This document shows positions 52,933-62,038 of a stretch of 64,000 bases of DNA, one piece after another (the first letter of the stretch is position 1; each line of letters starts with the position of its first letter). Location: the NCBI RefSeq assembly GCF_902833225.1, contig NZ_CADFEI010000001.1, positions 248,001 to 312,000 on the forward strand, read 5' to 3'. The notes under the pieces were generated by a model. The model searched no databases. It saw only the letters and a list, made by a program, of their open reading frames with translations, and was not told the origin of the DNA. Both the position numbers and the translations under genes were made by a program. The stretch comes from Burkholderia sp. BCC1644. Lineage in GTDB: Bacteria; Pseudomonadota; Gammaproteobacteria; Burkholderiales; Burkholderiaceae.

Positions 52933-54915
52933 TCACGCGTCGCGTTCGAGCCGGAACACGCTGACCGCGTCCGACAGTTGCGCGGCCTGGTCGCGCAGCG
53001 CGACGGCCGCGCGTTCCGCATCCGCGATCAGCATCGCATTCTGCTGCGTCGCGTCGCCGATCTGCGTGACGGCCAGGTTCACCTGCTCGATGCCCGTCGA
53101 TTGTTCGCGCGACGCGGCGCTGATCTCGCCGATCAGCGTGCTGACCTGGTCGACCCGCGCGACGATGTCGCGCATCGTGCCGCGCGCGGCGTCCGCGATC
53201 CGGTAACCCTGTTCGACGGTCGTCGACGATTCGGCGCTCAGCGCATCGATCTCCTTGACGGCGGCCGCGCTGCGCTGCGCGAGCGCGCGCACCTCGGCCG
53301 CGACCACCGCGAAGCCCTTGCCATGCTCGCCCGCGCGCGCGGCCTCGACGGCGGCGTTCAGCGCGAGGATGTTGGTCTGGAACGCGATGCCTTCGATCAC
53401 GCCCGTGATCTCGGCGATCCGGCGCGTCGCGCGGCCGATGTCGTCCATCGTCGCGGCCACGCGCTGCACCGCGGCGTCGCCGTTCGTCGCGGCGGCCGAT
53501 GCGTGGGCGACCAGCGCGTTGGCTTGCGCCGCGTGCTCGGCGCTCTGCTGCACGGCGGCGGTGATCTGTTCCATGCTCGCGGCCGTCTGTTCGACGCTGC
53601 TCGCCTGCGTCGCGATCCGCGCGGCGATGTCGCCGCTGCCGGCCGCGATGCCGACCGTGCCGTGCGCGATGTCGGCCGAGCTGTTGCGCACCTGCGCGAC
53701 GATCCGCGCGAGGCCGTCGCCGATTCCGTCGACCGCCTGCACGAGCCGGCCGATTTCGTCGGTGCCCGCGCTGTTTCGAGCGGCCGCGCCGTCGCGGATG
53801 CGCACGCTGAGATCGCCCGCCGCAAAGCGCTCGGACGCGCGTGCGGCGGCTTCCAGCGGCCGGCTCACGACGCGCCGCACGACGATGACGAACAGCGTCG
53901 CGAACGCCGCGACGAGCACGGCGCCGATCATCAGGAAGCGGTTGCGGGTGGCGCGCATGGTCGCGAGCAGCTCGTCGTCGAGCGCGATGCCGCCGACGAG
54001 CCATTGCCACTGCGGAATCGTCGTGAACGATACGAACTTCGCGGTCGGCCCGCCGTCGTGCGCGGCCGGGTCGGTCGACGTATACGCGAGCCGGCCCTGG
54101 CCGGCCGCGAGCATTTGCGCATAGGGCGCGCGTGCATTGTCGGCGGGTTGGCCGGCCGCATCGGGATGCACGACGAAGGTGCCGCGCGACGGGCCCTGCG
54201 ACGCATCGAGCACGAAGTAGTAGCCGTTGTCGCCGATCTTCAGCGAGCGGATGCCGTCTTCGACGAGCTTGAGTTCGGCGCCGATGTCGAGGCCGACGAA
54301 CAGCGCGCCGATCACGCGGCCGGTCGCATCGGTCACCGGCTTGTACTGCGTGATGTACGGCCGGCCGAACAGCTTGGCGAGGCCCGTGTAGCTGCGCCCG
54401 GCGACGAGCGGCGCATACGCGGGGCCGGCGCGATCGAGCCGGGTGCCGACGGCACGCGCGCCGTCCTGCTTCTTCAGCGACGTCGTGATGCGGACGAAAT
54501 CGTCGCCGTCACGCGCGAAGATCGTCGCGATCGCGCCGCTTTTCTTCAGGAACTGGTCGGGAATCGCGTAGTCGAGGTCGAGCGGCTGGCCGCCCGCGAA
54601 GAGGGTCGGCGCGGCCACGCCGCCGATGTCGACGGTGCGCGCCGGGTCGAGCGTGAAATCGGCCGGCAGGAAACTCGCGAACAGCGACATCGAGCGGTTG
54701 GCTTCGGCGGTCAGCGCCTTGTCGAACAGGTCGATCATCGCGCGGATCGACTGCTCCTTGTCGACGATCCGCCCATGCGCTTCTTCAGCAAGCTGCTGGC
54801 CGGCGAAATGGGCGAGCGTCCACGCGAACACGGTAAACAGCAGGGCGACGAGCGCGCACGCCAGCGCGGCCAGACGCGCGCCGACGCTCACCCGGCCCAA
54901 TTGGGTCAATCTCAT
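52933..54915 (-). CDS. methyl-accepting chemotaxis protein with Cache sensor
   Basis: 660 residues. TM1 (about 12-36), a periplasmic region with a double-Cache-like fold (Cache_3/Cache_2 type, including [20 protein letters not shown]), TM2 (about 325-345), HAMP, then a cytoplasmic signalling domain whose tip reads [20 protein letters not shown]. The C-terminus lacks the NWETF-type pentapeptide that tethers CheR. It would bind a small ligand such as a carboxylate or amine and signal to CheA. It converges with the acyl-CoA synthetase gene, 37 bases away. Confidence 0.93.
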   Translation of the reverse strand: MRLTQLGRVSVGARLAALACALVALLFTVFAWTLAHFAGQQLAEEAHGRIVDKEQSIRAMIDLFDKALTAEANRSMSLFASFLPADFTLDPARTVDIGGVAAPTLFAGGQPLDLDYAIPDQFLKKSGAIATIFARDGDDFVRITTSLKKQDGARAVGTRLDRAGPAYAPLVAGRSYTGLAKLFGRPYITQYKPVTDATGRVIGALFVGLDIGAELKLVEDGIRSLKIGDNGYYFVLDASQGPSRGTFVVHPDAAGQPADNARAPYAQMLAAGQGRLAYTSTDPAAHDGGPTAKFVSFTTIPQWQWLVGGIALDDELLATMRATRNRFLMIGAVLVAAFATLFVIVVRRVVSRPLEAAARASERFAAGDLSVRIRDGAAARNSAGTDEIGRLVQAVDGIGDGLARIVAQVRNSSADIAHGTVGIAAGSGDIAARIATQASSVEQTAASMEQITAAVQQSAEHAAQANALVAHASAAATNGDAAVQRVAATMDDIGRATRRIAEITGVIEGIAFQTNILALNAAVEAARAGEHGKGFAVVAAEVRALAQRSAAAVKEIDALSAESSTTVEQGYRIADAARGTMRDIVARVDQVSTLIGEISAASREQSTGIEQVNLAVTQIGDATQQNAMLIADAERAAVALRDQAAQLSDAVSVFRLERDA

Positions 54916-55076
54916 GAAACATCCTGAGTGGGGAGGGAGAGGGGGCGGAACGCACGCGTCACCGCATATCCGTAAGGAAAACGGCAGATTCGGCGAAATC
55001 TTTAGCGGTGCGAAGCCGGCGGCGCCGCGAACGGGCGCTGCCGGAGGACGGTGACGCGCGTCGGCAGGTCAGCGGG

Positions 55077-55508
55077 TCAGTGCGTCACGAGCCACGCGAC
55101 GGCCAGATAGCGGCCGACCTTCGCGAGCGTCACGATGACGAGAAAGGTCGGCAGCGGTTCGCGCAGCACGCCGGCGATCATCGTCAGCGGATCGCCGATG
55201 ACCGGCGCCCAACTGAGCAGCAGCGACCAGCGGCCGTAGCGCCGATACCAGCGCTCGGCGCGCGCGAGCGCGGATGGCTTGACCGGAAACCAGCGGCGGT
55301 CGCGGAAGTGCTCGATGCCGCGCCCGAGCGCCCAGTTGATCGCCGAGCCGGCGACGTTGCCGATGCTCGCGACGAGCACCAGCGCCCACACGGGTTCGCG
55401 CCCGGCGAGCAGCAGGCCGGCGAGCACGGCTTCGGACTGGAGCGGAAACAGGGTCGCGGCGACCATCGACACGGCGAACAGGCCGCCGTAAGTGAGCAAT
55501 TCGGACAT
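55077..55508 (-). CDS. YqaA-like membrane protein (DedA/SNARE-associated family)
   Basis: 143 residues with four hydrophobic segments. The sequence PLQSEAVLAGLLLAG, GNVAGSAINWALGRG and SWAPVIGDPLTMIAGVLR follows the YqaA group of the DedA-like fold. These inner-membrane proteins are related to lipid scramblases and envelope homeostasis; the exact role of YqaA is unknown. Stands alone between the chemoreceptor and potassium channel genes. Confidence 0.87.
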   Translation of the reverse strand: MSELLTYGGLFAVSMVAATLFPLQSEAVLAGLLLAGREPVWALVLVASIGNVAGSAINWALGRGIEHFRDRRWFPVKPSALARAERWYRRYGRWSLLLSWAPVIGDPLTMIAGVLREPLPTFLVIVTLAKVGRYLAVAWLVTH

Positions 55509-55569
55509 CGCGCGATTGTACCGGCCGCACGCCGGCCGGCCCGGGTCATGTGGTTACAGGCTCGCGATG

Positions 55570-56763
55570 CTAGGGCGTGAACACGCCCTGGGTGGCGTCG
55601 GCCGTGCCGAACAGCAGGTGCGAGATCACCGACTTGTCGACGGGTTCGTCGTTGAGCGTGCTGGCGAGCAGTTCGCCCGCGAGCTGCTGCGGCGAGAACA
55701 CCATGTCGGGTTTCAGCAGGCGCAGCCGTTCGAGGTTGCGCTGCTGGTTCACGAGCGCGACCGTGCGCACCGCCGGCGCGATCTCGCGGATCGCGAGGAT
55801 GATGAACGCGTTTTCGGCGTCGTCGGAGCGCAGCGCCAGCACGGCACGCGCGGTCGCCGCGCCGGCGCTTTCCAGCACCGCGTGGTCGGTCGCGTCGCCG
55901 ACGATCAGGTCGGTTGCGGTCGCATAGTTGTGCTCGACACCGGCCGGCACGATGACGGTCACCGCGTAGCCGCGCTTGCGCAGCCCGTCGTGTACCGCGT
56001 GCGCCACCGGCGTCGCACCGACGATCAGGAAATGATGCTTGCGGATCACGTTCGAAAGGCCTCCCTTGACGATCCGTTTCAGATTCCCGCCGATCACGGG
56101 GCCGACGACCGCGCTGATCGACGTCGCGAATACCGTGATGCCGAGGACGATCACCGAAGCGGTGAACAGGCGTGCGGTCGGCGCGTGCGGAACGATGTCG
56201 CCGTAGCCGACCGTCGACATCGACACGATCGAGAAATAGACGGCGGTGGCGAGGTCGTGGACGGGTGGCGTGAATTCGTCGCCGAGGTACAGCACGCCGA
56301 AGGTCGCGTAGATCAGCAGCGACACGATGCTCAGCAGCGCGAACAGGCTGCTCGCGGCGACGCTCGCGCGGTCGAAGTGCCGCCAGTAGTACAGCAGCGC
56401 AACCACCAGCACGGCCGTGTAGACGAACACGGCGTGGCTTTGATAACCGCCGAGCACGCTGATCGCGGCGGCCGCGACCAGCAGCACGATCGACAGCACC
56501 CATGCGACGCGGGCGCGCAGCACGATGCCGATGGCCATCGTCGCGAGGCCGGCCGCGACGACGACCTGCGGCAGCACGACGAGCCCCGCGTTGTCGACGA
56601 GGTTCAGCGCATCGGCGAGCCACGCGTGATGCAGGCCGAGCCTGGCATGCTCGACGACGGGGCGCAGCACCATGAGCGCATCGAGCGCGAGGAGGAGGGC
56701 GAGATACCAGTGCAGGCCGATCGGCGCGAACAGGCGCCGCAGGCGGGTAGTGACGTGCTTCAT
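55570..56763 (-). CDS. kch: Kch-like voltage-gated potassium channel
   Basis: 397 residues, co-linear with E. coli Kch (417). The membrane part has six helices and a pore with the selectivity filter TVGYGD (184-189), preceded by AVYFSIVSMS. The C-terminal RCK/TrkA-N domain starts with HHFLIVGATPVAHAV; the usual GxGxxG nucleotide motif is altered, as in Kch. IVGDATDHAVLESAG and DDAENAFIILAIRE are shared with Kch. It conducts potassium across the inner membrane. A voltage-sensor arginine ladder is poor. Adjacent YqaA gene is on the same strand, 61 bases on. Confidence 0.87.
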   Translation of the reverse strand: MKHVTTRLRRLFAPIGLHWYLALLLALDALMVLRPVVEHARLGLHHAWLADALNLVDNAGLVVLPQVVVAAGLATMAIGIVLRARVAWVLSIVLLVAAAAISVLGGYQSHAVFVYTAVLVVALLYYWRHFDRASVAASSLFALLSIVSLLIYATFGVLYLGDEFTPPVHDLATAVYFSIVSMSTVGYGDIVPHAPTARLFTASVIVLGITVFATSISAVVGPVIGGNLKRIVKGGLSNVIRKHHFLIVGATPVAHAVHDGLRKRGYAVTVIVPAGVEHNYATATDLIVGDATDHAVLESAGAATARAVLALRSDDAENAFIILAIREIAPAVRTVALVNQQRNLERLRLLKPDMVFSPQQLAGELLASTLNDEPVDKSVISHLLFGTADATQGVFTP

Positions 56764-56883
56764 TCAGTCGCCCGGCGGGCCGGGCATGTCCAACGAACCA
56801 GCCGCTACCCTAAAGCATTCCGCGATCGGCTGCTTTTTCGCGGGGCCTGATGGCGGCCGTGACGAAGCCGGCAGCCCGGTCCT

Positions 56884-57534
56884 TCAGTTCCAGCCGACCA
56901 TGATCGCGCCCATTCCGACGAGCAGCCCGCCCGTCACGCGATTCATCGCGCGCATCCGCGCCGGCCGCTGCAGCGCGCGGCTCAGCCGGTGCGAGAACAG
57001 CGCCATCGACGCGACGCCGCCCGCGAACAGCAACGCGAACGTCGTCGCGAGCAGCAGGAATTGAAGGTTCAGGCTCCAGTCGGCATTCGGGCTGATGAAC
57101 TGCGGAAAGAACGACGGAAAGAACAGCAGCGTCTTCGGATTCAGGCCGGAGGTCGCGACGCCGCGCCAGAACAGCGCGCGGTCGCTGTCCTGCCGGGCGA
57201 GTTCCGTTCCGGTTGCGGCATCGGTTGCGGCAGCCGGTGCGTTCGCCGGCGCGCGGCTGAGCCATTGCTTGGCGCCGAGCCACACGAGATACGCGGCGCC
57301 GGCCCAGCGCAGTACGGTCAACGCGTGCTCGTTGAGATGCACCAGTGAATTCAGGCACAGCGCGGTCAGCGCGAGTTGCAGCAGCACGGCGAGCGTGCCG
57401 CCCCAGACGCACGGCAGCGCGCGTCGCCAGCCGGCGCGCAGCGCCTGGTTCATCGTGAGCAGGTTGACGGGACCGGGGGCGTAGATCAGGACGACGGAAG
57501 CAGCGAGGAACGACAGATAAAGCTTGAACGACAT
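56884..57534 (-). CDS. LysE/RhtB-family exporter
   Basis: 216 residues, six predicted helices. VVLIYAPGPVNLLTMNQALR and GLNPKTLLFFPSFFPQFI are family signatures. The ATG at 57534 begins the first helix (MSFKLYLSFLAAS); upstream in-frame codons encode Arg/Pro-rich sequence and were excluded. It diverges from an Lrp/AsnC regulator, the classical arrangement for an amino-acid exporter induced by its substrate. Confidence 0.9.
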   Translation of the reverse strand: MSFKLYLSFLAASVVLIYAPGPVNLLTMNQALRAGWRRALPCVWGGTLAVLLQLALTALCLNSLVHLNEHALTVLRWAGAAYLVWLGAKQWLSRAPANAPAAATDAATGTELARQDSDRALFWRGVATSGLNPKTLLFFPSFFPQFISPNADWSLNLQFLLLATTFALLFAGGVASMALFSHRLSRALQRPARMRAMNRVTGGLLVGMGAIMVGWN

Positions 57535-57819
57535 GACGGGAGTGCAGGAACAGGGCCGCAGGCACCGGCCCCGCACGCGGTCGGATAGGCGTGCGGGCGG
57601 CGGGGAATCGCATGTCTGCCGCCCGGCACCGCAACTTGTGATTGCGGCCGTGCGTCCCGGTGCGAAGGGGTTGTCGCGGGGAGCGTGCCGGGCAGCAGGC
57701 ATGGAGAAAATGTATCAAGCGGCCCGGTTAAAAGGCTTCCTGTTTTCCGGTAAAACGGGCCTGAAACCGGAATCCTGTTCAGATAGAATGCCGATTTTCA
57801 GTAGAAGATTCTTCTCATC
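57535..57819. promoter_or_regulatory. LysE/Lrp divergent promoter region
   Basis: 285 bases. A run around 57710-57815 is A+T-richer and includes AGAAGATTCTTCT at 57803-57815, a 13-bp palindrome with a single central base, ending only four bases before the Lrp ATG. There is no normal ribosome site between it and the ATG. The palindrome is a candidate Lrp autoregulatory site. Confidence 0.45.
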
Positions 57820-58302
57820 ATGGCTACCCGCGAACGCACGCCGAAAACGCTCGACAATCAGGACCGCAAGATCCTTGGTGCATTGCAGAAAAATGCGCGC
57901 CTGTCGAACGCCGAACTCGCCGAACAGATCGGCATGTCGACCACCGCATGCTGGAACCGCACGCGGCAACTCGAACTCGACGGTTACATCGACGGTTACG
58001 TCGCGCTGGTCAACCAGCGCATGCTCGGCTACGCGGACATCGTGATCCTCGAAGTGACGCTCGATCGCCACGAGGACGACGCGCTCGCGCGTTTCGGCTC
58101 TGAACTGGCGGCGCTGCCCGAAGTGCTCGAGGCATATCTGGTGTCGGGCGAGTACGACTACTGGATCAAGGTCGCGGTGGATGGCACGGCCGGCTACGAA
58201 CGCTTCCTGCGCGAAAAGCTGTACCGGATTTCGAGCATCCGTCACAGCCGCTCGATGTTCGCGCTGCGCTGCATGAAGGATGTGCCTTCGATCCAGGTGT
58301 GA
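57820..58302 (+). CDS. Lrp/AsnC-family transcriptional regulator
   Basis: 160 residues, normal Lrp size. N-terminal HTH (LDNQDRKILGALQKNARLSN, AELAEQIGMSTTACWNRTRQ) and C-terminal RAM/effector domain (LEAYLVSGEYDYWIKVAVDG, SIRHSRSMFALR). It senses an amino acid and most likely controls the divergent LysE exporter gene. No Shine-Dalgarno sequence is evident before the ATG. Confidence 0.92.
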   Translation: MATRERTPKTLDNQDRKILGALQKNARLSNAELAEQIGMSTTACWNRTRQLELDGYIDGYVALVNQRMLGYADIVILEVTLDRHEDDALARFGSELAALPEVLEAYLVSGEYDYWIKVAVDGTAGYERFLREKLYRISSIRHSRSMFALRCMKDVPSIQV

Positions 58303-58685
58303 CGGGAGGCGGAGATGGCGTGCGGCCGTCGTTGAAACGACGGCGCGTGCGGCTGCGCGTGGATGCGGCAAAAGCCGCCAAACAGCCGACAGGGAAGGCT
58401 CGCCGGGCATGACGGCAAGCGGGCACGGAAAACGGATGAATCTTCCGTTGGCGGCGGGGGCGACGTTGGCTCGTGCCCGGTAACGGCGCTTGACGTGGCC
58501 GTAAAACGACCTTGAAACGCTCCCGACGCGGTTAGCGCATTCATCAGCCGGGACGCGCCCGGCATGTTTCCACGTCGGTCAGCACCACCGCATTCCGATG
58601 CCCGACGCAGCGGCCACAGGCGGCGCGCGTCCGGGCAAGCGGATCAGGCGGAGGGGTTGCCGCTGGTTGGCGGCCGGCGTCCCGC

Positions 58686-58829
58686 TCAGCGCGGCAGGCG
58701 CGCGTGTGCTTCAGCGATGACTTCGCAGTTCTCGAGGTGGAGCGCCCACGCTTCTGCAAGCAGCTCGCTCACACGTGCGAGCCAGCCAGTGGATTCGGTG
58801 GAACGGTTGGAGACATTGGACGTTTGCAT
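58686..58829 (-). CDS. possible small protein, unknown function
   Basis: 47 residues from ATG 58829; an in-frame start at 58874 would give 62. The second half (SELLAEAWALHLENCEVIAE) reads as an amphipathic helix and its codons follow the G+C-rich third-position pattern of real genes. The ATG lies just behind an A+T-rich region with a perfect dyad at 58855-58870, a promoter-like setting. A weak GGGG element precedes the start. No family recognised; an antisense frame on the other strand looks much less protein-like. Confidence 0.4.
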   Translation of the reverse strand: MQTSNVSNRSTESTGWLARVSELLAEAWALHLENCEVIAEAHARLPR

Positions 58830-58854
58830 GACGAAGCCCCATATAGGTGGCGAG

Positions 58855-58870
58855 TTAGGGATAACCCTAA
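58855..58870. promoter_or_regulatory. TTAGGG-ATAA-CCCTAA dyad
   Basis: Perfect 6-bp arms around a four-base spacer, 26 bases upstream of the possible small gene and in an A+T-rich pocket. It resembles a repressor operator; no regulator can be assigned. Confidence 0.45.
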
Positions 58871-58933
58871 TCATAGCGAAACACCACCGCCTTGTGAAAT
58901 GCGATTTCGTTATATGAGAATTCCTGGCACTTT

Positions 58934-58953
58934 ATGTTGCTGCCATGCAACAT
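58934..58953. promoter_or_regulatory. ATGTTGC/GCAACAT inverted repeat
   Basis: Seven-base arms separated by TGCCAT, in the same A+T-rich pocket upstream of the small frame. Candidate regulatory dyad of unknown partner. Confidence 0.35.
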
Positions 58954-59060
58954 GAATAACGGCTGCCTTTACGTGACGCGCGGGCGTGCCGAGGCCGTGC
59001 CGGCGCGGCCTCGCGGGAACAGAGCAAGGGGGATTCGAGCGTCGGGGAAAAGGGGCGGGA

Positions 59061-60719
59061 TTACCGTCCGATCCACCCGAACCGCCAGGACAGTCGCCGC
59101 GTAGCGGCGAGCAGCGTCTGCGCGAGGTCGCTGTCCGGCCCGCGCGGGAAGCCGCGCGATGAGCCGATGATCGCGATCACGAGCCGGATGCTGCCGGTGT
59201 GATCGAACACGGGCGCGGCGACCGTGCCGATGCCCGGCACCGGCGCGTCGAACGCGAAATCGAGTTCGTCCGCGCGGATCGCCGCGAGCCGTGCGCGGAA
59301 TACGGCGTCGTCCGGCGCGGTGCGGCTGCCCGCGAGACGCACGGGCTCGTTGGCGAGCAGGTCTGCCAGCACGTCGTCGGACATGCCGGACGCGAAGATC
59401 CGGCCGATCGCCGTATTGACGAGCGACATCACGGTGCCGACCTGCAGGCTCACGTGCTGCGGCCGCGCCGATTCTTCGAGACGGATCACGGTCGGGCCGA
59501 GCGGGCCGAGCGTCGCGGCGGCGACGCTCATGTCGGTCGCGGCGGCCAGCGCGATGATCTCGGCTTCCGCGTCGCGCGTCGGCGACACGCGCTGCATCGC
59601 GATCAGGCCGAGCGCCTGCGCGAGCGGGCCGCCGTCGAAGCAGCCGGCGTCGTCGCGGCCGAGCAGGCCGATCTTCTGCAGGCTGACCAGATGCGGAAAC
59701 GCCTTCGCGGCCGGCATCCCGGCCGCCGCCGCGAGATCGCGCAGCGGCAGCGCACGGCCGGCCGACACCAGCGCGAGAAGCAGTTCGCCGGTGCTGTCGA
59801 GCGCATTGATCCCGCGCTGCGCCTTCGCGTCGTCGCCCAATGCCGGCGGCACGCGAGTCGCGCCAGCCGCCGGCGCGGGCGGCGGTTCAGCCTGGTTCGA
59901 GCTTGCCGCGCCGAGCGACGCGGTGGCCTGCCGTGCCGCTGCGCGCAACGCCGTCGCGATCGGTCCGTCCCAGTCGACATCGATCGACCCGCTCGAACCG
60001 ATCACCGTCAACGCAAGCTGCAGACGGCCGTGCGCGTCGAATACGGGCACGCACATCGCGCTGACGCCGGGGCTCGGCCGGTCGATGCTGCGTTCGATAC
60101 CGCGCGTACGAATCGCTTCGCGCTCGGCTTGCTGCGCGTCGGCGTCAGGTGCGTGTTGCTCGTCTTCGGCGCCCGCGAGCGAATCGCCCGCGCCGGCCTG
60201 GCTGGCCGCCATCGCGTCGAGCTGCGCGGTGTCGCCGAACGTGCGGAACACACGGCCGGTGGCCGTCGTATCGAGCGACATCACCGAGCCGACGTGCAGG
60301 TTCACGTGCAACGGATAGCCGCCGTGCTCGATGCGCACGATCGTCGGGCCGAGCGCGCCCGGCACCGACAGCGCGACGCTCAGGCCGACGGCTTCGGCGA
60401 GCTGCACCGCGTGCGGCAGCGCCGCGCGGTAGGCCGGCTGGCGCTCGATCGACATCAGCCCGAGCCGCAGCGACAGCGGGCCCGGCTCGTAGTTGCCGGT
60501 GATCGCATCGCGCTTCACGAGCGCGAGCCGCGTCAGGCTGACCAGATAGGTATGCGCCTGCGCGCTCGACAGGTCGGCCGCCGCAGCCAGCTCCGACAGC
60601 CCGAGCGGCTTGCGCCGGCGCGTGAGCGCGTCGAGCAGCCGGCCGCCGACCTCGACACTCTGGATCCCGCGCTGCGCCTTGGGCGGCGCGTCGTCTGCGC
60701 TGACTTCGTGGTTCTGCAC
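59061..60719 (-). CDS. tandem IclR-family regulator (two IclR modules in one protein)
   Basis: 552 residues, about twice the normal IclR length. The first module (about 1-240) has an HTH with PLGLSELAAAADLSSAQAHT and an effector domain with GYPLHVNLHVGSVMSLDTTA. After an Ala/Pro-rich linker (about 250-285) a second complete module follows: HTH with PLRDLAAAAGMPAAKAFPHL and effector domain with RPQHVSLQVGTVMSLVNTAI. The modules clearly resemble each other, suggesting internal duplication. Start taken as GTG 60719 with GGAAG nine bases upstream. It diverges from the metallo-hydrolase gene and probably controls that gene and the two MFS genes. Confidence 0.85.
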   Translation of the reverse strand: MQNHEVSADDAPPKAQRGIQSVEVGGRLLDALTRRRKPLGLSELAAAADLSSAQAHTYLVSLTRLALVKRDAITGNYEPGPLSLRLGLMSIERQPAYRAALPHAVQLAEAVGLSVALSVPGALGPTIVRIEHGGYPLHVNLHVGSVMSLDTTATGRVFRTFGDTAQLDAMAASQAGAGDSLAGAEDEQHAPDADAQQAEREAIRTRGIERSIDRPSPGVSAMCVPVFDAHGRLQLALTVIGSSGSIDVDWDGPIATALRAAARQATASLGAASSNQAEPPPAPAAGATRVPPALGDDAKAQRGINALDSTGELLLALVSAGRALPLRDLAAAAGMPAAKAFPHLVSLQKIGLLGRDDAGCFDGGPLAQALGLIAMQRVSPTRDAEAEIIALAAATDMSVAAATLGPLGPTVIRLEESARPQHVSLQVGTVMSLVNTAIGRIFASGMSDDVLADLLANEPVRLAGSRTAPDDAVFRARLAAIRADELDFAFDAPVPGIGTVAAPVFDHTGSIRLVIAIIGSSRGFPRGPDSDLAQTLLAATRRLSWRFGWIGR

Positions 60720-60815
60720 GCGATGATTCTTCCGTTGACGAAACCCCGCATGGTATCCGACGCCATTTATCGCGCCAGCCCGCAGGTTTACCCGTATTAG
60801 ACAATAGCAAGCGAC

Positions 60816-60830
60816 TTTGTCATTGACAAA
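60816..60830. promoter_or_regulatory. 15-bp palindrome in the IclR/metallo-hydrolase promoter region
   Basis: TTTGTCATTGACAAA, perfect around a single central base, in the 177-base gap between the divergent genes. A half-site like GACAAT occurs at about 60800. IclR-family operators are often palindromes of this length, so it is the probable binding site. Confidence 0.65.
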
Positions 60831-60896
60831 TAATCGGCGCGGGAAGATGATCCGCTCACTCCCCTCAACACATGGCTCGCAGCCACGGAACGCAAC

Positions 60897-61856
60897 ATGG
60901 CCAAAGCATTCGCCTCCCAAGCCGATCTGGAAGAGAAGAAAGTCACCTGGACGAAGCTGTCCGAGAACGCGTACGCGTACACCGCCGAAGGCGACCCGAA
61001 CTCGGGCGTGATCATCGGCGACGACAGCGTGCTGATCGTCGACACGACCGCGACGCCCGCGATGGCGCAGGACCTGATCGCGAAGATCCGCAGCGTGACC
61101 GACAAGCCGATCAAGCACGTGGTGCTGTCGCACTACCACGCGGTGCGCGTGCTCGGCGCGTCCGCGTATTTCGACGAAGGCGCGCAGCACGTGATCGCGA
61201 GCCGCGGCACGTACGAGATGATCGTCGAGCGCGGCGAGGCCGACATGAAGTCGGAGATCGAACGCTTCCCGCGCCTGTTCGCCGGCGTCGAGACGGTGCC
61301 GGGCCTGACCTGGCCGACGCTCGTGTTCGAGCGCGAGATCACGCTGTTCCTCGGCAAGCTCGAAGTGAAGATCATGCACGTCGGCTCGGGCCACACGAAG
61401 GGCGACACGATCGTGTGGCTGCCGTCGCAGAAGGTGCTGTTCTCGGGCGACCTCGTCGAATACGACGCCGCGTGCTATTGCGGCGACGCGCAGCTCGAAC
61501 AATGGCCGGCCACGCTCGAGGCGCTGCGTGCGCTCGGCGCGGAGAAGCTCGTGCCGGGCCGCGGCCCCGCGCTGCTGAATCCGGCCGAAGTCGACAAGGG
61601 CCTCGACTACACGAAGGATTTCGTGACGACGCTGCTCGCGCAGGGCCGCAAGGCCGTCGAGCGCAATCTCGACCTGAAGGCGTCGATGGCGCTCACGCGC
61701 GAAGCGATGGACCCGAAGTTCGGCCACGTGTTCATCTACGAACACTGTTTGCCGTTCGACGTGTCGCGCGCGTTCGACGAGGCGAGCGGCATCACGCATC
61801 CGCGCATCTGGACCGCGCAGCGCGACAAGGACATGTGGGCCGCGCTGCAGGACTGA
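60897..61856 (+). CDS. metallo-beta-lactamase-fold hydrolase with variant metal motif
   Basis: 319 residues. The fold is clear from GVIIGDDSVLIVDTTATPAM, the strand and loop at 74-84, GSGHTKGDTIV at 163-173 and FSGDLV at 182-187. The metal motif HxHxDH is HYHAVR (79-84): the two first histidines remain but Asp is Val and the last His is Arg. The second metal site should therefore be weak or missing. His166 and Asp185 are kept. The gene is the first of a probable unit with two MFS carriers, divergent from the tandem IclR gene, suggesting degradation of an imported organic acid or ester. Confidence 0.87.
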   Translation: MAKAFASQADLEEKKVTWTKLSENAYAYTAEGDPNSGVIIGDDSVLIVDTTATPAMAQDLIAKIRSVTDKPIKHVVLSHYHAVRVLGASAYFDEGAQHVIASRGTYEMIVERGEADMKSEIERFPRLFAGVETVPGLTWPTLVFEREITLFLGKLEVKIMHVGSGHTKGDTIVWLPSQKVLFSGDLVEYDAACYCGDAQLEQWPATLEALRALGAEKLVPGRGPALLNPAEVDKGLDYTKDFVTTLLAQGRKAVERNLDLKASMALTREAMDPKFGHVFIYEHCLPFDVSRAFDEASGITHPRIWTAQRDKDMWAALQD

Positions 61857-62038
61857 GCGGCACGCGGCGGCGGGGCGTCGACATGAACGCTTCGCCGTTT
61901 CCCTGAGGGCTGCGGCATCCGCGGCGGCACTGCGCCGCGGCGCCGGCAGCCGTATCCGGTCTCACAAGAAAGCAGGGCGCATGCACGCCCTCGGAGACTG
62001 CTGCGCGCTCGAATCGCGCGGCCCGTTTGGAGAGAGAC

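Larger units (their letters stand above)
58303..59060. other. gene-poor region with small frame and palindromes
   Basis: 758 bases between the Lrp and IclR genes. Just after Lrp is a hairpin (58325-58344, GCCGTCGT/ACGACGGC) that may serve as its terminator. 58350-58680 shows nothing I can support. A possible small leftward gene lies at 58686-58829, followed by an A+T-rich stretch (58850-58970) with two palindromes, then G+C-rich sequence leading to the IclR stop codon. Confidence 0.5.

Noticed and set aside
58855..58866. Partial resemblance of TTAGGGATAACCCTAA to a homing-endonuclease site
   Set aside because: Only about ten bases agree by chance; the perfect dyad is a better explanation.
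58564..58917. A 117-codon rightward frame opposite the possible small gene
   Set aside because: Arg/Ser/Ala-rich translation typical of antisense reading; no ribosome site.
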